Source: Mesorhizobium sp. M4B.F.Ca.ET.203.01.1.1
GTDB lineage: Bacteria; Pseudomonadota; Alphaproteobacteria; Rhizobiales; Rhizobiaceae
Direction: 5' to 3'
DNA length: 64,000 nt
NCBI RefSeq assembly: GCF_004791025.1
Contig: NZ_SRUO01000006.1
Span: 186,001 to 250,000 of the forward strand
This document shows positions 36,788 through 45,427 of the stretch, piece after piece. The notes below the pieces were generated by a model. The model made no database searches, was not told the DNA's origin, and worked only from the letters and a program-made list of their open reading frames with translations. The position numbers were made by a program, and so were the translations under genes. Within the stretch, counting starts at the first letter, position 1. The number at the start of each line of letters is the position of its first letter.

Positions 36788-38314
36788 GTGGAAACCCCGG
36801 TCCTCCTCAAAATATCCGGCCTCAGCAAATCGTTCGGCCCTGTCCGTGCCTTGCGCGATGTCGGATTCGAGCTGCGCGCCGGTGAAATCCACGCCATTGC
36901 CGGCGAGAACGGCGCCGGCAAGTCGACGCTGATGAAGGTGATCGACGGCATCTTGGCGCCGGACAGCGGCGACATCCAGGTCGATGGCCGCTCTGTCTCC
37001 ATCCCTTCGCCGCTGGCGGCGCAGAAGCTTGGCATCGGCTTTGTGCACCAGGAGATCGCGCTGTGCCCCGATATCTCGGTGGCCGAGAACATCTTCATGT
37101 CGCTCACCAACGCCAGCAAGGCGCTGCTGATGAACTACCGCGACCTCGAGAAGCGCGCGACGGCGATCCTGGCGCGGCTTGGCAACATCGATCCGGCCGC
37201 GACGGTACGCAACCTGTCCATTTCCCAGCAGCAACTGGTCGAGATCGCCAAGGCGCTGACGCTCGATTGCCGCATCCTCATCTTCGACGAACCGACGGCG
37301 GCGCTGACCGAGCGCGAGGCGCAAAAGCTGTTCGAGATCATTCACCAGCTTGCCGGCGAAGGCATCGGCATCATCTACATCTCGCACCGCATGGCCGAGA
37401 TCTTCGACAATTGCGACCGCGTCACGGTGCTGCGCGACGGCCGCTACATCACCACGCTCGAGATTGCAGAGACGACTCCCGAACAAGTAGTCGCCTCCAT
37501 GGTCGGCCGCGTCATCGACAGCCTCTACCCCGAGAAGCTGCGCGACGACGAAAGGTCCGAAGACATACTGCTCGAGATTGCCGGTCTCTGCGAGGCGACT
37601 GCCTTCCGCGATATCAGCTTTCAATTGCGCAAGGGCGAGATCCTGGGCATTGGCGGCCTGATCGGCGCCGGCCGCAGCGAGATCGTCAAGGGCATCTGCC
37701 GGCTCGAAGGCGAGGTGACCGGCGATGTCATCCTGCGCGGCAAGCGCCTGTCGCTGACCCATTACGGCGACAGCATCGCCGCGGGCATCGTCTACCTGTC
37801 AGAGGACCGCAAGGGTGACGGGCTGTTCCTCGACATGTCGATCGCCGCCAACATCTCCGCGCTCGCGGTCGACAGGATCGCCACGCGCTCCGGCCTCATC
37901 AACGAGCGGCGCGAGAAGCAGCGAGCGGAAGCGATCGGCAAGCAGCTGTCGCTGAAATGCGGCCATGTCGGTCAGCCGGTTTCGACGCTGTCGGGCGGCA
38001 ACCAGCAGAAGGTGGCGATCGCCAAGATGCTGTCGGTCGACCCGAAGGTGATCTTCCTCGACGAACCGACGCGCGGCGTCGACGTCGGCGCCAAGGCCGA
38101 AATTCATCGCATCCTGCGCAGGCTGGCGCGCGATGGCGTCGGCATCGTGGTCATCTCCTCCGAGCTGCCGGAACTGATCGGTATCTGCGACCGGGTGCTG
38201 ATCGTGCGCGAGGGACGCATCACCGGCGAAGTCGCGGGGGCTGAGATGACGGAAGAAAACATCATGGTCCTGGCATCGCTTGCCGATGAAGGCCGGCAAC
38301 GGAGCGCGGCATGA
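36788..38314 (+). CDS. Sugar ABC transporter ATP-binding protein (tandem ATPase domains)
   Basis: 508 residues from a GTG at 36788. Two ATPase domains are fused, as in RbsA/XylG: domain 1 has a normal Walker A GENGAGKSTLMK, signature-like LSISQQQLVEIAKAL and Walker B ILIFDEPTAAL; domain 2 has the usual degenerate Walker A GLIGAGRSEIVK, LSGGNQQKVAIAKML and VIFLDEPTRGVDVGAK. It powers import through the permease that follows. Its stop overlaps the permease start (ATGA at 38311-38314). Confidence 0.93.
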   Translation: METPVLLKISGLSKSFGPVRALRDVGFELRAGEIHAIAGENGAGKSTLMKVIDGILAPDSGDIQVDGRSVSIPSPLAAQKLGIGFVHQEIALCPDISVAENIFMSLTNASKALLMNYRDLEKRATAILARLGNIDPAATVRNLSISQQQLVEIAKALTLDCRILIFDEPTAALTEREAQKLFEIIHQLAGEGIGIIYISHRMAEIFDNCDRVTVLRDGRYITTLEIAETTPEQVVASMVGRVIDSLYPEKLRDDERSEDILLEIAGLCEATAFRDISFQLRKGEILGIGGLIGAGRSEIVKGICRLEGEVTGDVILRGKRLSLTHYGDSIAAGIVYLSEDRKGDGLFLDMSIAANISALAVDRIATRSGLINERREKQRAEAIGKQLSLKCGHVGQPVSTLSGGNQQKVAIAKMLSVDPKVIFLDEPTRGVDVGAKAEIHRILRRLARDGVGIVVISSELPELIGICDRVLIVREGRITGEVAGAEMTEENIMVLASLADEGRQRSAA

Positions 38315-39318
38315 GCATCGTGGGGGACAGTATGGATAGCACGACGCAAGCTGCCCGGATGGGGCTCGGCGCAAGGTTCGGCGGCCTGATCAGGATGCGT
38401 GAGACCGGCCTGATCCTCATCATCGCCGTGCTGTTTGGCGTCATGTCGTTCGCATCGCCCTATTTCCTGACCTGGGACAATATGCGGGCGATGGCGATGG
38501 CCTTCGCCGTGGAAGGCATCGTCGTGGTCGGCATGACGATCCTGCTGATTTCCGGCGGCATCGACCTGTCGGTCGGTTCGGTCACCGCGCTCGCCATGGT
38601 GGTCGCCGGCCTGCTTTTCCTCAACGGGATGGACCCTTGGCTGGCGTCGCTGGTCGCGATAGCGGCGTGCGCTGCCATCGGCGCCTTCATGGGATTCTTC
38701 GTCACCAGAGTGGGGCTGCACCATTTCATCGTCTCGCTGGCGGTGATGGTGATTGCACGCGGGCTCTGCCTGCTCGGCACCGGCGGCCGCCCGCTGGGGC
38801 TCTACACTCTGCCGCCTGAGTTCAAGTTCATCGGCCAGGGCGCGGTCGGCGGCATTCCGGTCGTCATCATCATCTTCATCGTCTTTGTCATCCTGTCCGA
38901 CTTCATGCTGCGCCGCACGACGATGTTCCGCAAAGTCTTCTACACCGGCAGCAACGAGAAGGCGGCGGCCTACTCCGGCATCCGCACCAGGAAAGTCGTG
39001 TTCCTGACCACGACGCTGTGCTCGACATTGTGCGGCTTTGCCGGCGTCATCTACATGGCCCGCTTCGGCTCGGCCCAGCCGACATTCGGCGCCGGCATGG
39101 AGCTGAACGTCATCGCCGCCGCGGTGATCGGCGGCGCCAGCCTGACCGGCGGCATCGGCACCATTCTCGGCGCCATCCTCGGCACCGTCCTTTTGTCCGT
39201 CGTTTCAAGCTCGCTCGCCCTGCTCGACGTGTCCGTCTATTGGCAGGACATCATCCGCGGGTCCATTCTGCTGACGGCGGTCACCGCCGATTATTACTTC
39301 AACAAGCGGCGGGGCTGA
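38311..39318 (+). CDS. Sugar ABC transporter permease (RbsC-like)
   Basis: 335 residues with about eight to ten hydrophobic segments. The family motif region GMTILLISGGIDLSVGSVTAL matches RbsC/XylH permeases, and NEKAAAYSGIRTRKVVFLTTTLCSTLCGFAGVIYMARFGSAQPTFGAGMELNVIAAAVIGG is the conserved cytoplasmic loop/EAA-like region (cited in fragments). It forms a homodimer in the membrane with the fused ATPase. Only one permease gene is present, which is normal for this class. The next gene starts one base after the stop codon. Confidence 0.92.
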   Translation: MSIVGDSMDSTTQAARMGLGARFGGLIRMRETGLILIIAVLFGVMSFASPYFLTWDNMRAMAMAFAVEGIVVVGMTILLISGGIDLSVGSVTALAMVVAGLLFLNGMDPWLASLVAIAACAAIGAFMGFFVTRVGLHHFIVSLAVMVIARGLCLLGTGGRPLGLYTLPPEFKFIGQGAVGGIPVVIIIFIVFVILSDFMLRRTTMFRKVFYTGSNEKAAAYSGIRTRKVVFLTTTLCSTLCGFAGVIYMARFGSAQPTFGAGMELNVIAAAVIGGASLTGGIGTILGAILGTVLLSVVSSSLALLDVSVYWQDIIRGSILLTAVTADYYFNKRRG

Positions 39319-39319
39319 G

Positions 39320-40300
39320 ATGGCGGACAGCAGGGAAGATTTCGAGACGATCCGGCAGATCCACACTGTGCTGGTGCTGCATTTCGTCGACGGCATGAAG
39401 CAGAACGACATCGCCGCGGCGCTCAACCTGTCGGCGTCCAAGGTCAATCGGCTGATCGCCCAGGGGCGCAAGCTCGGCATGCTGAGGATCGCCGTCGAGA
39501 GCCCGTTCCAGGCCCTGGTCGATATCGAAAAGCAGCTGATCGAAATTGCCCGCCTGGCAGGAGCGATCGTGACGCCGACCGTGGCCGGCAGTCCCGAAAG
39601 CACGCTGCAGCAGGTGGGGCGCGCGGCGGCCAACCAGTTGCTCGAGACCTTGCGCGACGGCGACGTCATCGCCATTACCGGCGGCAAGGCGATCAGCGCC
39701 CTCGCCGAGAACCTGCAGCCGGAGCGCGCCTTCGACGTCACCGTCGTGCCGCTGACCGGCGGCGTCCAGGGCAAGCACTATACCGACGTCAACCATCTGG
39801 CGACGCGCCTCGCCGAGCGGCTCGGCGGTTCCAGCATGCTCCTGCATGCGCCGTTGTTCGCCGAGAGCCGGGAGCAGCGCGACCTGCTTCTGGAGATGGC
39901 GTCGGTGCGCGAGATCTTCGACCTGGCGCGCAAGGCGGCGATCGCGCTGGTCGGCATCGGCTCGATCCAGACGCCTGGGTCGAGCTACTACGACCTTCGC
40001 CCAGGCCTCGACCCCGACCGCGAAAAGCTGGCCGCCAGCGGCGCGGTCGGCGAGTTCCTTGCGCATCTGATCCGCGATGACGGCACGCTGGCGGATTACC
40101 CGCCCAACGACCGCCTGGTGGCGCTGGCGCCTTCGGAACTCGCTCGCTGCCGGACGGTGATGGGCGTCGCCAGCGGCGCCGAAAAGGTCGGGCCGATCCG
40201 CGCCGCGCTACGCGGCAATTATCTCAAGTCTCTGGTCGTCGACGAAGAAACGGCCAACGCAGTCCTGAACAATGCGGGGAGCCTACGCAATGTCGCCTGA
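39320..40300 (+). CDS. SorC-family transcriptional regulator
   Basis: 326 residues. An N-terminal helix-turn-helix (about 12-58, VDGMKQNDIAAALNLSASKVNRLI) is followed by the sugar-binding SorC domain (about 60-320) with DVIAITGGKAISALAENL, VVPLTGGVQGKHYTDVNHLATRLAE and MGVASGAEKVGPIRAALRGNYLKSLVVDEETA. SorC proteins are sugar-phosphate or sugar-responsive regulators (for example EryD for erythritol). It sits inside the operon it presumably controls, and the two 15-5-15 operators upstream of the first gene are its likely targets. The next gene starts inside its end. Confidence 0.92.
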   Translation: MADSREDFETIRQIHTVLVLHFVDGMKQNDIAAALNLSASKVNRLIAQGRKLGMLRIAVESPFQALVDIEKQLIEIARLAGAIVTPTVAGSPESTLQQVGRAAANQLLETLRDGDVIAITGGKAISALAENLQPERAFDVTVVPLTGGVQGKHYTDVNHLATRLAERLGGSSMLLHAPLFAESREQRDLLLEMASVREIFDLARKAAIALVGIGSIQTPGSSYYDLRPGLDPDREKLAASGAVGEFLAHLIRDDGTLADYPPNDRLVALAPSELARCRTVMGVASGAEKVGPIRAALRGNYLKSLVVDEETANAVLNNAGSLRNVA

Positions 40301-41285
40301 AATGTTGACGCGCACCATTGGCGCGTCGGGAATCTCCGCCTCCGCGATCGGCCTCGGCACCTGGGCCATCGGCGGCTGGATGTGGGGCGGCACCGACGAG
40401 GCGCAGTCCATCGATACCATACGCGCCTCGATCGACGAAGGCGTTTCGCTGATCGACACCGCGCCGGCCTACGGCCAGGGCCTGTCGGAGGAAATCGTCG
40501 GCAAGGCGATCAAGGGACGCCGCGGCGAGGTCGTGCTGGCCACCAAGCTCGGACTGATCTGGCACGCAAAAAAGGGCAATCACTTCTTCGACTATGACGG
40601 CGCGCCGGTGCATCGCTATCTCGGCGCCGACTCCGTGGTCTACGAAGTGGAGCAGAGCCTGCGTCGTCTCGGCACCGACCACATCGACCACTATATTACC
40701 CACTGGCAGGATTCGACGACGCCGGTCGCCGAGACCATGGAAGCGCTCGATCGCCTCAAGACCCAAGGCAAGATCCGCTCCATCGGCGCCAGCAATGTCG
40801 GGGTTGCGGATGTCGAAGCCTATCTCGCCGCCGGCCAGCTCGACGCGGTCCAGCAGCAATACAGCATGGTGGTGCGCGACATGGAGCGCGACCTGCTGCC
40901 TTTCTGCGCGGACAACAATGTGTCCGTGCTCAGCTACTCCTCGCTGGCGCTTGGCTTGTTGTCGGGCAGGATCGGTCCGGACCGCGTCTTTACCGGCGAT
41001 GACCAGCGCAAGGACAATCCGTGGTTCTCGCAGGCCAACCGCCGCAAGGTCGCGACGCTGATGGAAGAGATACGGCCGATTGCCGAGGCACACGGCGCGA
41101 GCGAGGCGCAGATCGTCATCGCCTGGACGCTGCAGCAGCCGGGCATCACCTTCTCGCTTTGCGGCGCCCGCAGCCCGCAGCAGGCCAGGGAGAACGCGCA
41201 GGCCGGCCGCATCAGATTGTCCGGACAGGAGATCAGCCAGATCAGCGAGGCCGCCAGCCGCCATCTGACAAGTCTCGACGCCTGA
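40290..41285 (+). CDS. Aldo/keto reductase
   Basis: 331 residues from the ATG at 40290, chosen because GGGGAG precedes it and a longer start at 40272 overlaps more of sorC. The AKR tetrad is visible: Asp56 and Tyr61 (DTAPAYGQ), Lys86 (LATKLGL) and His138 (YITHWQD). The nucleotide-binding tail SLCGARSPQQARENAQA is normal. It would interconvert a carbonyl and an alcohol with NAD(P)H; the operon context suggests a sugar aldehyde, ketose or cleavage product. It overlaps the SorC stop by 11 bases. Confidence 0.9.
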   Translation: MSPEMLTRTIGASGISASAIGLGTWAIGGWMWGGTDEAQSIDTIRASIDEGVSLIDTAPAYGQGLSEEIVGKAIKGRRGEVVLATKLGLIWHAKKGNHFFDYDGAPVHRYLGADSVVYEVEQSLRRLGTDHIDHYITHWQDSTTPVAETMEALDRLKTQGKIRSIGASNVGVADVEAYLAAGQLDAVQQQYSMVVRDMERDLLPFCADNNVSVLSYSSLALGLLSGRIGPDRVFTGDDQRKDNPWFSQANRRKVATLMEEIRPIAEAHGASEAQIVIAWTLQQPGITFSLCGARSPQQARENAQAGRIRLSGQEISQISEAASRHLTSLDA

Positions 41286-41348
41286 CCGCCACCTGTGAAT
41301 CCGAAACAAATCGAGCTGCCGTCCGCCGGACGGCCGAACGGCGAAGCC

Positions 41349-43157
41349 ATGCCTGACCAGAGAAGCCTCATCCTCGACAAGATCCGCCACAATGGCGCGT
41401 TCGATGTCGTCGTCGTGGGCGGCGGCATCAACGGCATCGGCGTTTTCCGCGAGCTGGCGCTGCAGGGCCTCAAGGTGCTGCTGGTCGAGCGCAGCGATTT
41501 CTGCTCGGGCTGCAGCGCGGCCCCTTCGCGCATGATCCACGGCGGTCTGCGCTATCTCGAGAATGGCGAGTTCGGCCTGGTGCAGGAATCGTTGCGCGAG
41601 CGCGATGCGCTGCTGGCCAACGCGCCGCACATGGTGCGGCCATTGCCGACGACGATTCCGATCCGCACCGTCTTCTCCGGTCTGATGAACGGCGCGGCCG
41701 GTTTTCTCGGGCTTTCCGAGGCGCCTTCCAGTCGCGGCGCGCTGGCGATCAAGGCGGGGCTCGCGCTCTACGACTGGACGACGCGCAAGCGCCGGGTGCT
41801 GCCGCGCCACAAGTTCCGCGGCGCCAGGACGACATTCGCGCAATGGCCTGCGCTCGACCCGAAACTGCGCTTTTCCGCCACCTATTACGACGCCTGGATC
41901 AGCTATCCGGAACGGCTTGGCATCGAACTGCTGCTCGATGCCGGACGCCTGGCGCCCGACAGCCTCGCGCTCAACCGCGCCCAGATCACGCGCGCCGGTT
42001 CGGCCTTCGAACTTACCGACATGACGACCGACGAGCGCTTCCCTGTCAGCGCCAAGGCAATCGTCAACGCGACGGGCGCATGGATCGATTCGGCGATCGC
42101 CCGGCTCGACGCATCCGAAAAGCCTTTGGCACCGCTGGTCGAGGGCACCAAGGGCTCGCACCTCATCCTCGACAACGAGCCGCTTTACCAGGCCCTTGGC
42201 GGCCACATGATTTTCTTCGAGAACGCCGACGGCCGAATCTGCATCATGTTTCCCTATCTCGGCAAGGTGCTGGTCGGATCGACCGATATTCGCGTCAGCG
42301 AGGCCAGCCGCGTGCGCTGCGAACCGGCGGAAGCCGATTACATTCTGGCGGCGGCGCGGCTGGTCTTTCCGGCTATTCCGGTTCACGCCTCCGACGTCGT
42401 GTTCACCTATAGCGGCATCCGGCCGCTGCCGAAGAGCGACCATGCCTTCACCGGCAGGATCTCGCGCGGCCATTCCGTGCATCGCATTGCCGGCGACATC
42501 CCGCAGTTCTGCATGATCGGCGGCAAATGGACGACCTTCCGCGCCTTCGCCGAACAGGCGGCCGACGCAGTGCTGGCCGAGCTTGGGCGCGAACGCCTTT
42601 GCGGCACGCTGACCATGCCGATCGGCGGCGGCCTCGGCTTTCCCGGGGATCCGGCGTCGCTGGCGGCCGATCTGGCTGGCGAGTTCGCGCTCAGCGGCGA
42701 CCGCGCCGCCTATCTTGTCGACCGCTACGGCAGCGGCGCGCGCGACATCGCCCTGTTTTGCGTCGGGCGTCCCGACGATATCAGGCTGGACGGCAGGACC
42801 GAAACGACGGCAGCCGAAATCGTCTACCTGATCCGGCATGAGTTCGTGACCTGCCTGTCCGACCTTGTCCTGCGCCGCACATCGCTTGCCATTTGCGGCG
42901 ACATCTCGATGGCGACCATCGAACGCATCGCCGACGCACTCGCCGCCGAACGCGGCTGGAGCGATCGGCAGCGCGTCGGCGAGGTGCAAAGCCTGGTTGT
43001 CGAACTCGACACCTATCACGGCGTCTCGCAGGAGATGCTCGACCAACGCACGATTTCAGGAGCAGAAGATGAAGGTCAGCGCCAAGGCCCGCATGAACCG
43101 GATGTTCACCAACGGCAATTGCCTCGACGTGGCGCTCGATCACGGCGTCTGCAATGA
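41349..43157 (+). CDS. FAD-dependent glycerol-3-phosphate dehydrogenase-like enzyme (GlpD/EryB type)
   Basis: 602 residues from the ATG at 41349 (a GTG at 41295 would add 18). The FAD motif is VVVVGGGINGIGVFRELALQG and the GlpD signature follows as SRMIHGGLRYLENGEFGLV. Further conserved pieces are GTKGSHLILDN and YSGIRPLPKSD. The family oxidises sn-glycerol 3-phosphate to DHAP, or erythritol phosphate in EryB, feeding the quinone pool. Here it likely oxidises a polyol phosphate made by the operon kinase. The C-terminal residues run 89 bases into the aldolase gene in another frame, an unusual overlap. Confidence 0.85.
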   Translation: MPDQRSLILDKIRHNGAFDVVVVGGGINGIGVFRELALQGLKVLLVERSDFCSGCSAAPSRMIHGGLRYLENGEFGLVQESLRERDALLANAPHMVRPLPTTIPIRTVFSGLMNGAAGFLGLSEAPSSRGALAIKAGLALYDWTTRKRRVLPRHKFRGARTTFAQWPALDPKLRFSATYYDAWISYPERLGIELLLDAGRLAPDSLALNRAQITRAGSAFELTDMTTDERFPVSAKAIVNATGAWIDSAIARLDASEKPLAPLVEGTKGSHLILDNEPLYQALGGHMIFFENADGRICIMFPYLGKVLVGSTDIRVSEASRVRCEPAEADYILAAARLVFPAIPVHASDVVFTYSGIRPLPKSDHAFTGRISRGHSVHRIAGDIPQFCMIGGKWTTFRAFAEQAADAVLAELGRERLCGTLTMPIGGGLGFPGDPASLAADLAGEFALSGDRAAYLVDRYGSGARDIALFCVGRPDDIRLDGRTETTAAEIVYLIRHEFVTCLSDLVLRRTSLAICGDISMATIERIADALAAERGWSDRQRVGEVQSLVVELDTYHGVSQEMLDQRTISGAEDEGQRQGPHEPDVHQRQLPRRGARSRRLQ

Positions 43158-43911
43158 ACCGGGTTTTCTCGTCGGCCTGGAGGACATGCCGCGCGTCATC
43201 GACACGCTGGTCGCGGCAGGACCGGACGCGCTGCAGCTCGCCTACGGGCAGGCCGATTTGCTGCAATCGCGACCGGATAAGAACAAGCCGGCGCTGGTCA
43301 TGCGCATCGACATGGGCAATCCCTACAATGTCCAGCGCCACCGCGTGATGTGGTCGATGCTGCAGAACCATGACGAGCCGATCATCGGCGCGCTGGAGAT
43401 GGATGCGGCCTGCGTCGTCGTCAACCTGTTCATGCTGCCTGACGAGCCGGAGCTGTTTCGCCAATGCGTCGAAAACATCAGCAAGGTCCGCGCCGCCTGC
43501 CACAGATACGGCATGCCCTTGATGATCGAGCCGCTGGTGATGCTGCCCAACGATGTGCGCGGCGGCTATCAGGTCGACGGCGACGCCGAGAAGATCGTCA
43601 CCCTGGTGCGGCTCGCCGCCGAAATGGGCGCCGACATCATCAAGGCCGATCCGACCGACCGGCCTGAGGATTTCCACCGCGTCGTCGAGGCGGCGCGCGT
43701 GCCGGTGCTGGTGCGCGGCGGCGGCAAGGACGACCTCAGGACGGTGCTGGCAAAATCGTCGGCCCTGCTCAGACAAGGCGCCAAGGGGCTGGTCTATGGC
43801 CGCAACATCTATCAGCATGCCAACCCGAAGGCGGTGGTCAACGCGCTGATGGCGATGATCCACACGGACGCCGGCGGCGAAGAGGCCTGGGATATCTACA
43901 ACAATGGCTGA
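43069..43911 (+). CDS. Class I aldolase of the DeoC/FbaB/LsrF family
   Basis: 280 residues from the ATG at 43069, with AGGAG 5-9 bases upstream. The fold is a TIM barrel: NCLDVALDHGVCNEPGF with the His-containing DHG motif near 24-26, LMIEPLVML, and GADIIKADPTD with Lys192 as the Schiff-base candidate, then PVLVRGGGKDD as phosphate-binding loop. The closest recalled relatives are FbaB and LsrF (COG1830), which cleave or thiolyse ketose phosphates. In this operon it should split a ketose phosphate to DHAP plus an aldehyde, but the substrate is inferred. It overlaps the dehydrogenase and kinase genes. Confidence 0.85.
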   Translation: MKVSAKARMNRMFTNGNCLDVALDHGVCNEPGFLVGLEDMPRVIDTLVAAGPDALQLAYGQADLLQSRPDKNKPALVMRIDMGNPYNVQRHRVMWSMLQNHDEPIIGALEMDAACVVVNLFMLPDEPELFRQCVENISKVRAACHRYGMPLMIEPLVMLPNDVRGGYQVDGDAEKIVTLVRLAAEMGADIIKADPTDRPEDFHRVVEAARVPVLVRGGGKDDLRTVLAKSSALLRQGAKGLVYGRNIYQHANPKAVVNALMAMIHTDAGGEEAWDIYNNG

Positions 43912-45427
43912 TCAGGCCGCATATCTGCTCGGTCTCGACGCCGGCAACACCATCATCAAGGCAGTGCTGTTCGACCTCGCCGGGCGGCAGGTCGCCATGC
44001 ACACCGTCGCCGGGCGCTCGCACACGCCGCAGCCCGGCTATGTCGAACGCGACCTCGGCGATATGTGGGCCGCTGCGCGCGACGCCATCCGCCGCTGCAT
44101 TGCGCAGGCTGGTATCGACGCGCGCCAGATCGCCGCTGTCGGCTGCGCCGGCCATGGCAACGGCCTCTATCTGATCGACCGCGCCGGCGCCCCGCTGATC
44201 GGCATCCAGTCGCTCGACACCCGCGCCGCCGGCATGGCGGCGGAGCTGGCTTCGCGCAACGCCGGGGCCCTGCACGCGATCTGCCTGCAAAAGCCCTGGC
44301 CGGCGCAGACGCCAACCTTGCTGGCCTGGGTCAAGCAGCATGAGCCCGACCTTTATGCCGCGACCGGCACGGCGCTGCTGTGCAAGGATTTCATCGCCTT
44401 TTGCCTCACCGGAGAGCAGGTGAGCGATGTCTCCGACATGTCCGGCTGCGGCCTCGTCCGCATGCCCGAAGGCGTCTATGATGCCGAGCTTCTGGCGCTC
44501 TACGGCATCGAGGACGCGCAGGCAAAACTGCCGCGGCTGCTCGACAGCGCCGACATTGCCGGCACGGTCACCGCCAGCGCGGCCGAAGAGACCGGGCTGG
44601 CAGAAGGCACGCCGGTCATCGCCGGCTATTTCGATGTCGTCGCCAGCGCCATGGGGGCCGGCGTCGTGCGCCCCGGCGAAGCCTCGATCATCGCCGGCAC
44701 CTGGTCGGTCAACCAGGTTTTCTCCACCGCGCCGGTTGTCGATCCCGATGTTTTCATGGTGGCGCGGTTCGGCCCCGGACGCTTCGTCAACATCGAATCC
44801 AGCGCGACATCGGCCGCCAATCTTGAATGGTACGTGCGTGAATTCGTCGAGCGCGGCAGCCACCTCGGCGATCCGTTCGGCCATTGCAACGCGGCTGTCG
44901 GCGAAGTAACGCCGGCCTGGGACGACCCGATTTTCCACCCGTTCCTCTACGGCTCGGGCCAGAGCGCCGAGTTCCGCGCCGGCTTCTACGGGCTGGCCGG
45001 CTGGCACAGCGAAGGCCATCTGCTGCGCGCGCTGTTCGAAGGCGTGATGTTCGAGCACCGGCGCCACATCGATGTGTTGAAAGACGCCGGCGTCGGCTTC
45101 GACAAGGCGGTGCTGTCCGGCGGCGGCTCACGCAGCGAGCACTGGCCGCAAATCTTCGCCGACGGGCTCGGCGTGCCGATCACCGTTCCTGAAGCCCGCG
45201 AGACCGGCGCGCTTGGCGCGGCGATTGGCGCCGGCGTGGCGATCGGACTGTTCGCCGACTATGAGTCCGGCGTCGACGCCATGACCCGTCCGCGCGCCGC
45301 CTACCGTCCGGATCCGGCCATGCAGCGTCACTATGCCAGGCGTTATCGCGCCTATTGCGGCCTCGCCGATACGCTGCGATCGTTCTGGACCGAACAGGCC
45401 GCAGGACCAGGCAGAGCAGCAGAATGA
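43904..45427 (+). CDS. FGGY carbohydrate kinase, L-xylulokinase (LyxK)-like
   Basis: 507 residues. The N-terminal phosphate-binding motif is YLLGLDAGNTIIKAVLFDLAG, followed by PQPGYVERDLGDMWAA and the middle segment GCAGHGNGLYLID. The catalytic base Asp is in GYFDVVASAMGAGV, and the nucleotide-binding motif is KAVLSGGGSRSEHWPQIFADGLGVPI. Similarity to E. coli LyxK is obvious by eye (SPQPGWAERDM, GLFDVVSTAL), and EryA is also in this branch. It phosphorylates a ketopentose, tetritol or similar substrate. Its ATG overlaps the aldolase end, and the GMC gene start overlaps its stop (ATGA). Confidence 0.88.
   Translation: MADQAAYLLGLDAGNTIIKAVLFDLAGRQVAMHTVAGRSHTPQPGYVERDLGDMWAAARDAIRRCIAQAGIDARQIAAVGCAGHGNGLYLIDRAGAPLIGIQSLDTRAAGMAAELASRNAGALHAICLQKPWPAQTPTLLAWVKQHEPDLYAATGTALLCKDFIAFCLTGEQVSDVSDMSGCGLVRMPEGVYDAELLALYGIEDAQAKLPRLLDSADIAGTVTASAAEETGLAEGTPVIAGYFDVVASAMGAGVVRPGEASIIAGTWSVNQVFSTAPVVDPDVFMVARFGPGRFVNIESSATSAANLEWYVREFVERGSHLGDPFGHCNAAVGEVTPAWDDPIFHPFLYGSGQSAEFRAGFYGLAGWHSEGHLLRALFEGVMFEHRRHIDVLKDAGVGFDKAVLSGGGSRSEHWPQIFADGLGVPITVPEARETGALGAAIGAGVAIGLFADYESGVDAMTRPRAAYRPDPAMQRHYARRYRAYCGLADTLRSFWTEQAAGPGRAAE

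Noticed and set aside
40224..43046. A 940-codon open frame on the minus strand opposite the aldo-keto reductase and FAD dehydrogenase genes
   Set aside because: Its translation is low-complexity, rich in Arg, Asp, His and Gly, with no recognisable motif. It is a by-product of GC-rich third positions of the plus-strand genes, whose motifs are clear.
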